Assembly (NCBI GenBank): GCA_003448685.1
Contig: DLXW01000332.1
Span: forward strand, 7,789-27,165
Direction: 5' to 3'
Length of the DNA: 19,377 bases
Origin: Cyanothece sp. UBA12306
GTDB lineage: Bacteria; Cyanobacteriota; Cyanobacteriia; Cyanobacteriales; Microcystaceae
Made by a program: the position numbers and the translations under genes. Below the pieces are notes generated by a model. It saw only the letters and a program-made list of their open reading frames with translations, made no database searches and was not told where the DNA came from. Positions 7,314-15,707 of the stretch are shown here, in pieces; the first letter of the stretch is position 1; each line of letters starts with the position of its first letter.

Positions 7314-7369
7314 CTTAGGTTTTGCCCAAAATCCTCGTTTTGACTGCGGGGTAGCTTCGGAGACCTAAG
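7314..7369. repeat. Short inverted repeat downstream of the kinase
   Basis: CTTAGGT (7314-7320) is complementary to ACCTAAG (7363-7369), with a 42-base loop containing a GCTTCGG stretch. It may be a weak transcript end or the scar of a small element. There is no following T run. Confidence 0.2.
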
Positions 7370-7469
7370 TATGGGAGAAAGAAAATGGGATAAAAATCTA
7401 GAATTAGTGATTATAGTTGTTGATTTTTAGGGATTTATAAATTTTAAAATATTTATTTATTAAAAAATA

Positions 7470-7710
7470 ATGAAAAAAGTATTAATCGCTGATGATGAAC
7501 CAAATATAATAATTTTAATGGAACAAACCCTAGAAATACTTGAAGAAAAATCCAGAAATGTCAGAAATCTATGTTATCTTGTTGACGGCTAGAGGACAGA
7601 CGTTTGATCGCCAAAATGGACTGGCTGTTGGCGCAGACTTGTTTTTGACTAAACCTTTCCGTCCCAGGGAAATTTTGACTAAATCACAAGAAATTTTAGG
7701 TTTAAATTAG
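7470..7710 (+). pseudogene. Response-regulator receiver remnant, internally deleted and frameshifted
   Basis: The first frame (ATG 7470, stop 7590-7592) encodes the start of a CheY-like receiver: MKKVLIADDEPNIIILMEQT, with the acidic pair Asp8-Asp9. Receiver similarity then moves to the +1 frame from about 7555 to the stop at 7708-7710, reading VILLTARGQ, LAVGADLFLTKPF and EILTKSQEIL. That supplies the beta-4 Thr and beta-5 Lys. A normal receiver is about 120 residues; here about 40-45 residues between the halves are gone, including the phospho-acceptor Asp of beta-3 and the flanking helices. An internal deletion that also shifted the frame explains this. It lies 209 bases after the kinase and 40 bases before the broken diguanylate cyclase, so it was probably part of the same signalling cluster. 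Confidence 0.85.
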
Positions 7711-7750
7711 ATCTGGTATCATAGGAGAACAAGCCAATCTTAATTACTCA

Positions 7751-9088
7751 ATGATTAGCCTCAAATTAGGTAGACTTCTTGGGAAAAAGGCAATAAAATC
7801 CTTAATCCAAAATATAGTAAACGGTTTAGAAACCCATGTTTTCATAACTGATAATCAAGAAAATATTCTGTGGGGTGAATTTAATCAGCATTTATTCCAT
7901 CAATATCCTGTTACCGTCAATGGAGATACAATTGGCTGGGTTTATGGAGAACAAAAAGCTCAAATTGTTGCTCAAATTTTGAGTTGTTTGGCGCAACAGG
8001 AATTTGAGAAAAAAAACTTAGCTCAAGAGACATTAGATAAATATGAAGAGATCAATTTTATTTATGATATTTCAGCTAAAATGTCAACTGCATTGACTAT
8101 TGAAGAAATTATTACTGTAGTAATTGAGGAAACAAAACATCTTTTAGAATTCTCGAAAATTTCCTTTATGCTGCTTAATAAGAAAGGAGAACTAGATGTT
8201 TTTTCAATTGTTGAGGGAAAAATAGTTAGAACCCAAGGAACTATTAGTAGTATTGCTGGATATATTCTGCAATCTGGACAAGAAGAAGTTATTAATGATT
8301 TAAACCAAGATCCTCGATATCTTCAAGAAGAAATAGATATTCGTTCTCTAATTTGTGTCCCATTGAAAGTTCGCAATCAAACCATTGGAGTGATCAAGAT
8401 TGGTCACAATCAACCAAGTAATTATACTACCGAAGATTTAAAACTTTTTACACCCTTAACTTCCCAAGCAGCAGCAGCTATTCAAACAGCACAGCTTTAT
8501 GAAGAACTTAAAAACTATTCTGACAGCTTAGAACAAAAAGTTGATGAAAGAACCCTAGCACTAGAAAAAGCCAATCAAAAACTTGAATATTTAGCAATTA
8601 TAGACGAGCTAACCCAACTTTATAACCGACGTTATTTTAATGAATATCTCGATCAAGAATGGCGAAGATTAATGCGAGAAAAGCATTTCTTATCTTTAAT
8701 TCTCTGTGATGTTGATCATTTTGGACTATTTAACACCCACTATTTGCATCAAGCGGGGGATTAATGTTTACGAAAAATTGCTCAAGTAATGAAAAATGTA
8801 GTGCAACGTCCTGCTGATTTAGTAGCCCGTTTTGGCGGAGAAGAATTTGTGATCATTCTTTCTAATACTAATCAAATAGGGGCAGCACAAGTAGCAGAAA
8901 AAATTCGCTCAAAAGTAGAAAATCTCAGAATTCCCCATGCTCTGTCCCCATCGAATCCCTATGTCACTATTAGCTTAGGTATAGCCACTACCATTCCTGA
9001 CCTAGGGGTTTCTCCTGACAGCTTAATTTCAGCGGCAGATCAAGCATTATATCGTGCCAAAAGAATGGGAAGGAATCGTTGTGCTTAG
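7751..9088 (+). pseudogene. GAF-GGDEF diguanylate cyclase interrupted by an in-frame stop
   Basis: One continuous frame of 445 codons broken by TAA at 8762-8764 (codon 338). Residues 1-95 are an N-terminal region I cannot place. A GAF domain spans about 100-253, followed by a helical linker and a GGDEF domain from 281 (DELTQLYNRRYF). Before the stop come metal-binding Asp320 (CDVDHF), Asn328 and the HQAGD motif; the stop follows Asp337 directly. After it the same frame continues CLRKIAQ, the product-inhibition motif RPAD (353-356), the active site GGEEF (362-366) exactly five residues later, and ISLGIA to the end. The piece before the stop is 337 residues and lacks the active site. Consensus positions in F-K-x-x-N-D-x-x-G-H are changed to G, T and L, hinting at decay. 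A sequencing error or stop readthrough are alternatives. Intact, it would make c-di-GMP from GTP. Confidence 0.85.
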
Positions 9089-9111
9089 ATTCCTGTTAAG
9101 CTGTAAGTCTC

Positions 9112-9300
9112 TTAGTTGTCGGTACGTTCAAATTCTTTTACATGAGTTTCCAAGCCAGTCTGATTATTCTGTGGAGAGTAATAGGCAATGACCAATAGGG
9201 GTAAGGTAAGGGTCAAAATGGCAATAATCGTTCCCACAATGTAAGCCCATTTATGGGGCGGGGGTTCTGAAACCTTCCCTGAAGGAGTGCTCGATTGCAT
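9112..9300 (-). CDS. Small conserved-looking protein with one transmembrane helix
   Basis: A 62-residue protein read from the ATG at 9298-9300. A TTG at 9325-9327 would add nine residues, and neither start has a clear ribosome site. A short polar, proline-rich N-terminus (SEPPPHKW) leads into one strong hydrophobic helix (YIVGTIIAILTLTLPLLVIA) and then a polar tail of about 20 residues. The proline-HKW-hydrophobic arrangement looks like small single-pass proteins seen across cyanobacteria, but I cannot name it. It converges with the broken diguanylate cyclase gene. Confidence 0.6.
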   Translation of the reverse strand: MQSSTPSGKVSEPPPHKWAYIVGTIIAILTLTLPLLVIAYYSPQNNQTGLETHVKEFERTDN

Positions 9301-9450
9301 AAAAATGGTTGATTGACCTGAACTCAATAAATTGTTGCTCTAAGAGGCGTTAGTTATAACCGCACTACTTATATTGTAATGATTTTTTCTAGATAGTTGC
9401 CATTGTTGTTAATTCTTAATTAATTGAAATTTTACTAGAAGTATCTACCT

Positions 9451-9490
9451 AGGAAGAAGGGGAAGAGGAGGAAGAGGGGGAAGAGGGGGA
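9451..9490 (+). repeat. Purine-only G/A-rich tract
   Basis: Forty consecutive purines built from GGAAGAGG/GGGGAAGAG units sit in the gap between the small membrane protein and the DUF362 gene. It is a low-complexity tract likely to vary in length. No gene is seen in the surrounding 273 bases (9301-9573). Confidence 0.8.
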
Positions 9491-9573
9491 ATATATAGCA
9501 ACCGCCAAGGCAGTTAGGACATTTTTAAAACCTCAAACCTAATAGTAGCAAGGCTTTTACCTCCTGCCTCCTG

Positions 9574-10536
9574 CTATACTTTACCTGAATAGGCTTTCAG
9601 AGGTTCTTGAAGAAAGCGAATGTAAAAATGTTTAAAAGTTGAACGTATAACCCTCGGTAAACCAAAATCAATGGGCATTAGTGATTCTGGTAATCGCCAA
9701 TCATTCACTTGTAGCTCGGAGGGATGGACTAAGGGAAATTGCATCTCAGACAAATCTGAAGCAAGTCCCAAGCGCGTTTGAGCAGCAACTGTCGGCACAG
9801 ATTGAGGATCAACTCCCAATATATCTACCATAACTCGATCTAAAGCAAATACATCTTGGGCTGCACCAAGAATACCTAAATGACGAGGTTCACCTCCACT
9901 CGGTCCATTGCCTTCATGGCCAATAATACCATCAATAATGGTTAAATTAGGATTAATCGCACGGGCAGTTTCTACTAGCATTGTTCCAAAACGATTAACA
10001 TCCTTTCCTGCTTCCATGTGCCACCAAGCTTTCATTTTCCCTGGAACACAACCAAAAAGATTTTTCACTCCCAGGGTTAGGGTAAGCTGAAGATGGGATT
10101 TAACTTTAGGCAAATTAATCACCACATCAGCTTCCATCGCTTCTTTAGAAAGACGCAGATGGTTAAACTGATCACTATCTATTTGGTAACGCTGCCCCTG
10201 GAATTCTACAATGGGAATGTCCAATTGTTCCATCAACGGTAAATAACCATTAGCTTTGGCAACCCCCAAAGCACTACCAAAAGCGGGACTATCACCAAAA
10301 AAAGGTTGTCCTCCTTGTTCTTTGACTAATTGGGCGACACAGTAAACAATTTCTGCACGAGTGATACACTCTTTAGTAGGACGACTAGCGGTTAAAAGAT
10401 TGGGTTTCAGGAGAACGCGATCGCCAGGTTTGACAAAAGTTCCCATCCCTCCTAATGGTTCTAATAGATTTTCTAAACAACGACGCAGAACGGATGACTC
10501 ATAGGAATGGGCAGAGATTAAACTAACAATAGACAT
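9574..10536 (-). CDS. DUF362 domain protein
   Basis: A 320-residue protein read from the ATG at 10534-10536 (MSIVSLISAHSYE). An earlier ATG at 10576-10578 would add 14 residues but lies within an inverted repeat. DUF362 features are GDRVLLKPNLL near the start, THREE-like PTKECITRAEIV, then GDSPAFGS, DVVINLPKVKSHLQLTLTLG followed by VKNLFGCVPG, and IIDGIIGHEGNGPSGGEPR. The C-terminal ferredoxin-type iron-sulphur module found in some DUF362 proteins is absent. The biochemical function of this stand-alone form is not established. A gap of about 155 bases separates it from the upstream membrane-protein gene on the same strand. Confidence 0.85.
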   Translation of the reverse strand: MSIVSLISAHSYESSVLRRCLENLLEPLGGMGTFVKPGDRVLLKPNLLTASRPTKECITRAEIVYCVAQLVKEQGGQPFFGDSPAFGSALGVAKANGYLPLMEQLDIPIVEFQGQRYQIDSDQFNHLRLSKEAMEADVVINLPKVKSHLQLTLTLGVKNLFGCVPGKMKAWWHMEAGKDVNRFGTMLVETARAINPNLTIIDGIIGHEGNGPSGGEPRHLGILGAAQDVFALDRVMVDILGVDPQSVPTVAAQTRLGLASDLSEMQFPLVHPSELQVNDWRLPESLMPIDFGLPRVIRSTFKHFYIRFLQEPLKAYSGKV

Positions 10537-10576
10537 TATTAAACTATGGGATCTAAATTTGATGATTGTCTTGATC

Positions 10577-10618
10577 ATAAGTCATTGGCTATTTGTTTGA
10601 CCGATAACTATGACTTAT
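10577..10618. repeat. Nine-base perfect inverted repeat followed by a T run
   Basis: ATAAGTCAT (10577-10585) is exactly complementary to ATGACTTAT (10610-10618), with a 24-base loop and AATTTTTT immediately after on the plus strand. The T run is on the wrong side for a terminator of the minus-strand genes here. It could be an operator-like site upstream of the DUF362 gene. Confidence 0.35.
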
Positions 10619-10683
10619 AATTTTTTGGCTGCAATTTTTTGACGAACTTTACAAAAATGATAAGAAATAAAATCTGCGTAAAA

Positions 10684-10711
10684 TTCTAACTTCTAAGTTC
10701 TAACTTCTGAC
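10684..10711. repeat. Four tandem heptamers TTCTAAC/TTCTAAG overlapping a gene end
   Basis: TTCTAAC (10684), TTCTAAG (10691), TTCTAAC (10698) and TTCTGAC (10705) run head to tail. Short heptamer tandem repeats of this kind are common in cyanobacterial intergenic DNA. The stop codon (10693-10695) and last codons of the O-antigen ligase-like gene lie inside the array. Confidence 0.85.
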
Positions 10712-11949
10712 TTTGCTACTTCTATGATGCCAGAGAGGGCAGATAAGAGAAACCATCCTAAAAGATTAACCCTGACATCAAAAATTGTCACATCAAAGCA
10801 ATTAAATAAAATACAACTGCTAAAGGCTACTAAATAAGTAAACAAAAGTAAATGATTTCGTTTCATTCCTAGTTGACTAGACCATTCAATTAATTGACGA
10901 AACCCTTTAAAAATAACTCGACCTACCAAACCGCAAAAAAGCAGAGTTCCAGGAATACCAATTTCTGCTAGTAACATGAAAAATAAATTGTGAGGGTGTC
11001 CCATCCAAACATTCATTTTAGCTTGGTATACCGGAGTAAAATTGCGCAAACCCCACCCCAACCAGGGTTTTTCTAACATCATTTGCCAGGCCACCTGCCA
11101 TTGAGTGGTTCTTAAGGCCGTAACATAGCGGTCATCATACAATTCATCCGTTAACCTAGCCCAAAAATAAGCAGGAACAATCTGACGCATGGTTTCTTGT
11201 CCCCAAGGAACCCATGCAGACCAAAAAACTGCCCCAACGGCGATCATAGCTATTCCAATTATCCAATACCAACGCAAATAGAAAGCAAAGGCCATCATCG
11301 CCAAAAGTGTCAATCCCCAAGCACTACGGGAATTAGTTAAAATTAAACCAACTCCATTACTGATTACTGCTAAGGTTAAAATTATTAGGGGTAAAATCGC
11401 CTTTTTGCTCGATTTTTCTCGCCAAATACCATAATGATAAATCCATAAACCCAGACTTAAAATAAAATTAATTAACAGATACATTGCTAGAATATTGGCA
11501 TACATCAGCAATGAAGACATCCTTCCATCTGGATTACCATAGGCGATTAACTTAATGCCAATACTTCTGAGAAAAAGTGGACTTTCCCATCCCCATTTTA
11601 ATTGGGCAAATCCTAATCCAGATAGGGGAATAGACGTTAAAACCAGCCACCAAGCTAACTGGTACAATCGCGAAAAACTTTGAAAAAATAGACTAAAAGC
11701 TGCCCATAAACCTATTCCTGGCAGAAAATTTGGCAATCCTTCTAAGGCCAAAATAGGTTTATTCGCAAAAATAGTGGTAATAATCAGCCATAAACTCAAT
11801 ATACCTAACCCGCGATGGGGTTTATAGCCAATAATTTGGCGATAATGTTGCTGCCACTGAATCAATAAAGCAATAATTAAAGAAGCTAACCCAATATCGG
11901 CGGAAAAGGGCAACAGGAATAGTCCAAATTTGAGGGAATTTTCCACCAT
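10693..11949 (-). CDS. O-antigen ligase/polymerase-like (Wzy_C family) membrane protein
   Basis: A 418-residue integral membrane protein with about eleven hydrophobic segments. A large non-membrane loop lies at about 247-320. Family features are the TNSRSAWG motif after the sixth segment (near 205-212), and the HPHNLFFMLLAEIGIPG motif at the end of the large loop, which holds the His typical of this family. Relatives (PF04932) transfer or polymerise lipid-linked glycans at the periplasmic face. The related cyanobacterial IctB also belongs here, so polysaccharide ligase is the likelier but unproven role. No glycosyltransferase genes are nearby. The last residues (KSEVRT) are encoded by a heptamer repeat, so the C-terminus may be strain-specific. 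Confidence 0.8.
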   Translation of the reverse strand: MVENSLKFGLFLLPFSADIGLASLIIALLIQWQQHYRQIIGYKPHRGLGILSLWLIITTIFANKPILALEGLPNFLPGIGLWAAFSLFFQSFSRLYQLAWWLVLTSIPLSGLGFAQLKWGWESPLFLRSIGIKLIAYGNPDGRMSSLLMYANILAMYLLINFILSLGLWIYHYGIWREKSSKKAILPLIILTLAVISNGVGLILTNSRSAWGLTLLAMMAFAFYLRWYWIIGIAMIAVGAVFWSAWVPWGQETMRQIVPAYFWARLTDELYDDRYVTALRTTQWQVAWQMMLEKPWLGWGLRNFTPVYQAKMNVWMGHPHNLFFMLLAEIGIPGTLLFCGLVGRVIFKGFRQLIEWSSQLGMKRNHLLLFTYLVAFSSCILFNCFDVTIFDVRVNLLGWFLLSALSGIIEVAKSEVRT

Positions 11950-11970
11950 ATTCCGAGTTAATTAAACTGC

Positions 11971-11998
11971 TAACTGAGTAACTGGTAACTGGTAACTG
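11971..11998. repeat. Tandem heptamer GTAACTG, three full copies
   Basis: GTAACTG occurs at 11978, 11985 and 11992, with a partial TAACTG at 11971. It fills most of the 51-base gap between the YaaW-like gene and the O-antigen ligase-like gene. This is a typical cyanobacterial short tandemly repeated repetitive sequence. Confidence 0.85.
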
Positions 11999-12000
11999 AT

Positions 12001-12846
12001 TCAAGCTGGTTCCCAAGATTCCCCACGAGTAAGACGAATTTGGGCTAAAGCAAAAATAACAGGAATAATACGACCATAATTAGTAGCGATCGCCCGCCAT
12101 CCCAAGTCTGCTAAAAACCAGCCCCATAACATCGGACCTAGAAAAGTAAAAACCCCACGAACCATGCCATAACGGGTTGCTGTTGCTACCATACCACGTC
12201 GAGCCGTATTGAGGGCAATTTGATTAGCGGCAGCTGCTCCACCCCTAATTAAAGTTTGTTTAGCCACTTGATATTGGGCAAAATGTAAGGCAAATTGTTG
12301 AGCAATGTGCTTAAGTATCCAGGGTTTGATTACAGAACTAACAGCTAGAGCTCCACTACCTTTTAAGATTAGATTAAGGCGATTATTTTGCAAATCCACT
12401 GGTAGGGGTTCGGGTAAATTACTCTTAGCCAGCGATCGCTCAATTTTTCTCGTTAGAGTTTTTTGTTCCGAGTCTGGCAATTTTTCCCAAGCTTTACCCA
12501 CCAAATTGAGGAATATCTCCGCTTCAATATCTGTTGTAGACATTTGACTAGAGTAAGGTATTTTGAGATACTGACAGACGCGAATCAGAATTTGACGATA
12601 GCTCACTTGATTACTCTTTTTGCGTAAGATAGTCATCCCATCGGCAGCCAGGTAACGAAATCTTTGTTCTACTGTGTCTAACCAAGTCCCCCAGTCTTGG
12701 CTTTCTATTTCCACAGGAGCGGGGGTTTGTAAATAATCTAAGGGGTTGAATTTACGACAAAAGAGAATTTGGGTTAAATGGCGAAGTTCGTCTTCTGTAG
12801 CTAATTCTAATGCTGCTCTAAGTTCATCCAATGTCAAGCCCTCCAT
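12001..12846 (-). CDS. YaaW-like (UPF0174-type) protein
   Basis: A 281-residue protein read from the ATG at 12844-12846; a TTG directly before it is in frame but less likely. The N-terminal half is soluble and helical: LTLDELRAALELATEDELRHLTQILF, then LIRVCQYLKIPYSSQMSTTDIEAEI, with a downstream W-x-KLPDSEQKTL. The M-S-T-x-x-I-E motif and the following W-x-K-L stretch resemble E. coli YaaW and its relatives. The C-terminal half is glycine- and alanine-rich with weakly hydrophobic segments (ALAVSSVIKPWIL, GVFTFLGPMLWGWFLADLGW). The family's function is unclear. It lies just upstream of the O-antigen ligase-like gene on the same strand (about 50 bases), so co-transcription is possible. Confidence 0.7.
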   Translation of the reverse strand: MEGLTLDELRAALELATEDELRHLTQILFCRKFNPLDYLQTPAPVEIESQDWGTWLDTVEQRFRYLAADGMTILRKKSNQVSYRQILIRVCQYLKIPYSSQMSTTDIEAEIFLNLVGKAWEKLPDSEQKTLTRKIERSLAKSNLPEPLPVDLQNNRLNLILKGSGALAVSSVIKPWILKHIAQQFALHFAQYQVAKQTLIRGGAAAANQIALNTARRGMVATATRYGMVRGVFTFLGPMLWGWFLADLGWRAIATNYGRIIPVIFALAQIRLTRGESWEPA

Positions 12847-12933
12847 CAAGGGTATCAGATTTGGCTATCATCATTTCCATTGTAAGGCCAGCTTTGAGTT
12901 AGTATATCTTAGCAATTTTAATACAGCCATAAT

Positions 12934-14637
12934 TTAATTAACTTTCAGAGACCGCAATCTATTTAAAGCTGCTGCCAATTCAAACCTACGAAATAACGCC
13001 AAGTCTCCCTGGGGAAACTCCGTTAAAACGTCTAAACCTTGATCAGTTATATCAGCCATTACTTGATCTAAAATTTCTGGTAAAGTTAAATCGTGATCAA
13101 GATGCTTATTTTTAGCATAAACGATAGCTGCGGCGATCGCCTTTAATTGCCCTTGCTCCACAATCTGTTCTACGTCCCCTAAATCAATATCTTCTGTCCC
13201 AAAATTCACTTCATCCACACCTCGAACCTTGACTTTAACTGCCCATTTTCCTCGACTAGGATCGATACTTTCAGGTAAAGGAATCCTGGGGGTAATTTCT
13301 CCAAACTTTTCACCCCCTTCTTTCAGACGATCATTTAAGTGTTGTTTGGCAATAATTTTGGCTTGATTAGTAACGTCTAATGGCTGAAAATTATCCATGG
13401 CAATTACCTGATCAGCAACCTCAAAATAATCTCCACTGCCTCCCATCACCAAAATTGTAGATACTCCATAATCGAGATAAAGTTGATGAACTTTATCAAT
13501 AAAAGGGGTAATAGGTTCTTTGTCCTTAGCAATTAATTGTTGCATCCGGCGATCGCGGATCATAAAATTAGTAGCGGCTGTATCTTCATCTATCAATAAT
13601 ACCTTTGCCCCTGCTTCTAAGGCTTCCATAATATTAGCTGCTTGGGAGGTACTACCACTAGCATTAGTCGTAGAAAAATCCCGAGTAGAACTTCCTTGAG
13701 GTAACTGATTAATAAACGGAGAAATATTCACCCCAGTAATACTCCGTCCATCTTCTGCTCTAATTTTAACAGCCCTTGGATGAGTTACCACAAATTCCCG
13801 TCCATCTCCGTGAATATGATTATAAACCCCTAATTCTATTGACCTTAATAAGGTTGATTTTCCATGATAGCCACCCCCGACAATGACAGTAATACCTTGG
13901 GGAATACCCATCCCACGAATGATGCCACAATTAGGACAATTAAACTCAACTTCTAGGGATTTTGGCGACTCGAAAGTAATAGCTGATTCTTCTAAGGGAC
14001 GATGATCAACCCCACTACGTCGGGGTAAAATTGAGCCATTAGCCACAAAAGCCACTAATCCTTTTTTTTCTAACTGTTGACGTAACCAGTCAGCGTCTTC
14101 TGTTATTTCTACCTGTTTTTGCAGTTTTTGCTCCTCAAAAGCCTTGTATTTCAAAGCTCGAGCAACGATTTCTGGTATATCTTCACACAATAATTGGACA
14201 GCTTGACGACCTAAAATCGTTCTCCCCTTTGCTGGGAGTCCTACCCAAAAACGGGCTTCTAGTTGACGATTATCGATAAAAACTGCGGTACGGGGTAATA
14301 TTTCTTGTTTAACTCCAACAATACTAATTAAACCACTCTTGCCTGTTCCTCTATGGTTACTTAACTTTTGAGCCACTTGAGCAAGTTGACGAGTAATATA
14401 GTCTCTGAGGGCAATTTCTCGACTTAGAGACTGGTAAAGACTAGGAGGAAAACCCGCGAGCTCTTGGGGAACTTTAACAATAATTTTACTCGGTGCAGCA
14501 AAAGGGTCCCCCTGAACATGGTCAATAATCAAGATGAAATCGGGAAATTGATAGGTTCCCTTAATCTCTTTGTAGGCCTTATAACCTCGTCCGTCTAATT
14601 GCAGTAGGTTATGGCATAATTCCTTATCATTAGGCAT
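12934..14637 (-). CDS. ABC-class P-loop ATPase (COG3044/PF09818 type)
   Basis: A 567-residue soluble ATPase of the ABC_ATPase family, related to the trypanosome RNA-editing-associated MRB1590. The N-terminal domain contains the family-typical YKEIKGTYQF, DHVQGDPFAAPSK and LGRQAVQLL. The Walker A motif is at 254-262 (GGGYHGKST), preceded by RGMGIPQGIT. The Walker B motif follows in VLLIDEDTAATNFMIRD, and STILVMGGSGDYFEVAD comes after it. The cellular substrate is unknown; nucleic-acid binding is suspected for the family. A Cys-Pro-Asn-Cys motif (234-237) just before the P-loop is a point of interest. It has an 84-base gap to the YaaW-like gene downstream and starts at a plain ATG with no evident ribosome site. 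Confidence 0.9.
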   Translation of the reverse strand: MPNDKELCHNLLQLDGRGYKAYKEIKGTYQFPDFILIIDHVQGDPFAAPSKIIVKVPQELAGFPPSLYQSLSREIALRDYITRQLAQVAQKLSNHRGTGKSGLISIVGVKQEILPRTAVFIDNRQLEARFWVGLPAKGRTILGRQAVQLLCEDIPEIVARALKYKAFEEQKLQKQVEITEDADWLRQQLEKKGLVAFVANGSILPRRSGVDHRPLEESAITFESPKSLEVEFNCPNCGIIRGMGIPQGITVIVGGGYHGKSTLLRSIELGVYNHIHGDGREFVVTHPRAVKIRAEDGRSITGVNISPFINQLPQGSSTRDFSTTNASGSTSQAANIMEALEAGAKVLLIDEDTAATNFMIRDRRMQQLIAKDKEPITPFIDKVHQLYLDYGVSTILVMGGSGDYFEVADQVIAMDNFQPLDVTNQAKIIAKQHLNDRLKEGGEKFGEITPRIPLPESIDPSRGKWAVKVKVRGVDEVNFGTEDIDLGDVEQIVEQGQLKAIAAAIVYAKNKHLDHDLTLPEILDQVMADITDQGLDVLTEFPQGDLALFRRFELAAALNRLRSLKVN

Positions 14638-14724
14638 ATAATGTCAAGTTTAAGCAATTTTTTGCAATTTAGCCTCAGCTTAATCTTGCTGCAGATATTA
14701 TGAACCATTCTAGCTCTATTGGCA

Positions 14725-14740
14725 CTGGCAAAATTGTCAG
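14725..14740. repeat. Imperfect 16-base palindrome
   Basis: CTGGCAAAATTGTCAG is self-complementary except for one G-T pair. It lies just upstream of the ABC-class ATPase gene and downstream of the DUF1997 gene. It could be an operator or transcript-end hairpin. There is no T run on either strand. Confidence 0.25.
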
Positions 14741-14750
14741 TAAACTAGAT

Positions 14751-15470
14751 TTAGCATAATTGTACTATTTGCCCTTGAGATTCTACCACTCTTTCAAGAT
14801 GACGACTACTTTTAGGGGGAAGGGGAAGATCGTAACGACTGTGAAAATCCTGTTGAACTTTATGGGTAAGACGGGGTGATATTTGACGGACAATTTGACT
14901 TAAAACACGATCTCCAGTTTTTTCAATCATTCCTAAAGGTAATTTATAAATAAACTTGGGAAATTGAACTGCTACTTCCATTTCTAGTCGCCATTCAACT
15001 TTAGTGATCACATCAGGTAATTGAGATAAACCCTGTTTTTTGTAAGCTTTTTCTAAGCCATTTTGTGCTAATTTAAGCGGAATTTCTGTTAATTGCATTG
15101 ATGCTTGGTAATCTACTTCGTATCCTAGGTTGGTTTCCCCAGGAATAGGGATGGTATTCATCAAAAACAGTCCCCTTTGAGAGGGATGCAACACTACCGC
15201 AATTTTTGGCTCGACTTCATAGCCAAAAGAGCCAAATTTACCTACCGTCAAAATATAACCCCTATCCCCAAGGGGTTGGGTTTTCATCGGTGTAGCACAG
15301 CGACTGAACCATCCTTGGTGAGCGTTGAGATATTCAGTTACAGTCTCAATATCACTATACATTTCCATGTAACCCACAAAATGAGTTCGGAAATGAACGG
15401 AACTTTCGGTCAAAGTTTCTGACAGTTGGGGTAGATCAGTCGCTGTATTGTCGAGCCATTGGCATTCCAT
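14751..15470 (-). CDS. DUF1997 family protein
   Basis: A 239-residue protein of the DUF1997 family found in cyanobacteria and plastids. It shows the START-like pattern: an early FRTHFVGYMEMYSDIETV, a WFSRC motif, GYILTVGKFGSFGYEVEPKI, then GYEVDYQASMQL and VEWRLEMEVAVQFPKFIYKLP. There is no signal peptide or membrane helix. The function is unknown. The gene is divergent from the SDR gene, sharing a 237-base intergenic region. Confidence 0.85.
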   Translation of the reverse strand: MECQWLDNTATDLPQLSETLTESSVHFRTHFVGYMEMYSDIETVTEYLNAHQGWFSRCATPMKTQPLGDRGYILTVGKFGSFGYEVEPKIAVVLHPSQRGLFLMNTIPIPGETNLGYEVDYQASMQLTEIPLKLAQNGLEKAYKKQGLSQLPDVITKVEWRLEMEVAVQFPKFIYKLPLGMIEKTGDRVLSQIVRQISPRLTHKVQQDFHSRYDLPLPPKSSRHLERVVESQGQIVQLC

Positions 15471-15707
15471 AGTAAACCTGTATAATTTGTTTTTGGGTTA
15501 ACTTATCTTTTGAAAGGATCTAGCTTTGTGATGATGATGTACTAGGAATCACAATTAAGTTGGTTGTAGTTTATCCTGACATAAAATGCTAGATTGGGTT
15601 GTTGGTAACTTAATCATTGACCCTAATACCAAACAAGTAAATTGAAATTACAGACCATCTATAGAGATGTTATAGTCATAAATTAGCAATCATTCAAGGA
15701 AAAATAA
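15471..15707. promoter_or_regulatory. Divergent promoter region between DUF1997 and SDR genes
   Basis: This gap must hold promoters for both flanking genes because they diverge. It is AT-rich. A TATAGT at 15671-15676 is a possible -10 element for the SDR gene, but no -35 at normal spacing accompanies it. The exact sites are not resolved. Confidence 0.35.

Noticed and set aside
7470..7710. Programmed frameshift joining the two receiver halves
   Set aside because: Even if the frames were joined, about 40 residues including the phospho-acceptor Asp would still be missing, so deletion is the better explanation.
10537..10692. Rho-independent terminator at the ATAAGTCAT/ATGACTTAT repeat
   Set aside because: The T run is on the plus strand, while both flanking genes are read on the minus strand.
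11822..12016. 64-codon minus-strand frame overlapping the start of the O-antigen ligase-like gene
   Set aside because: It runs through the heptamer repeat and the first part of a well-supported membrane protein in another frame.
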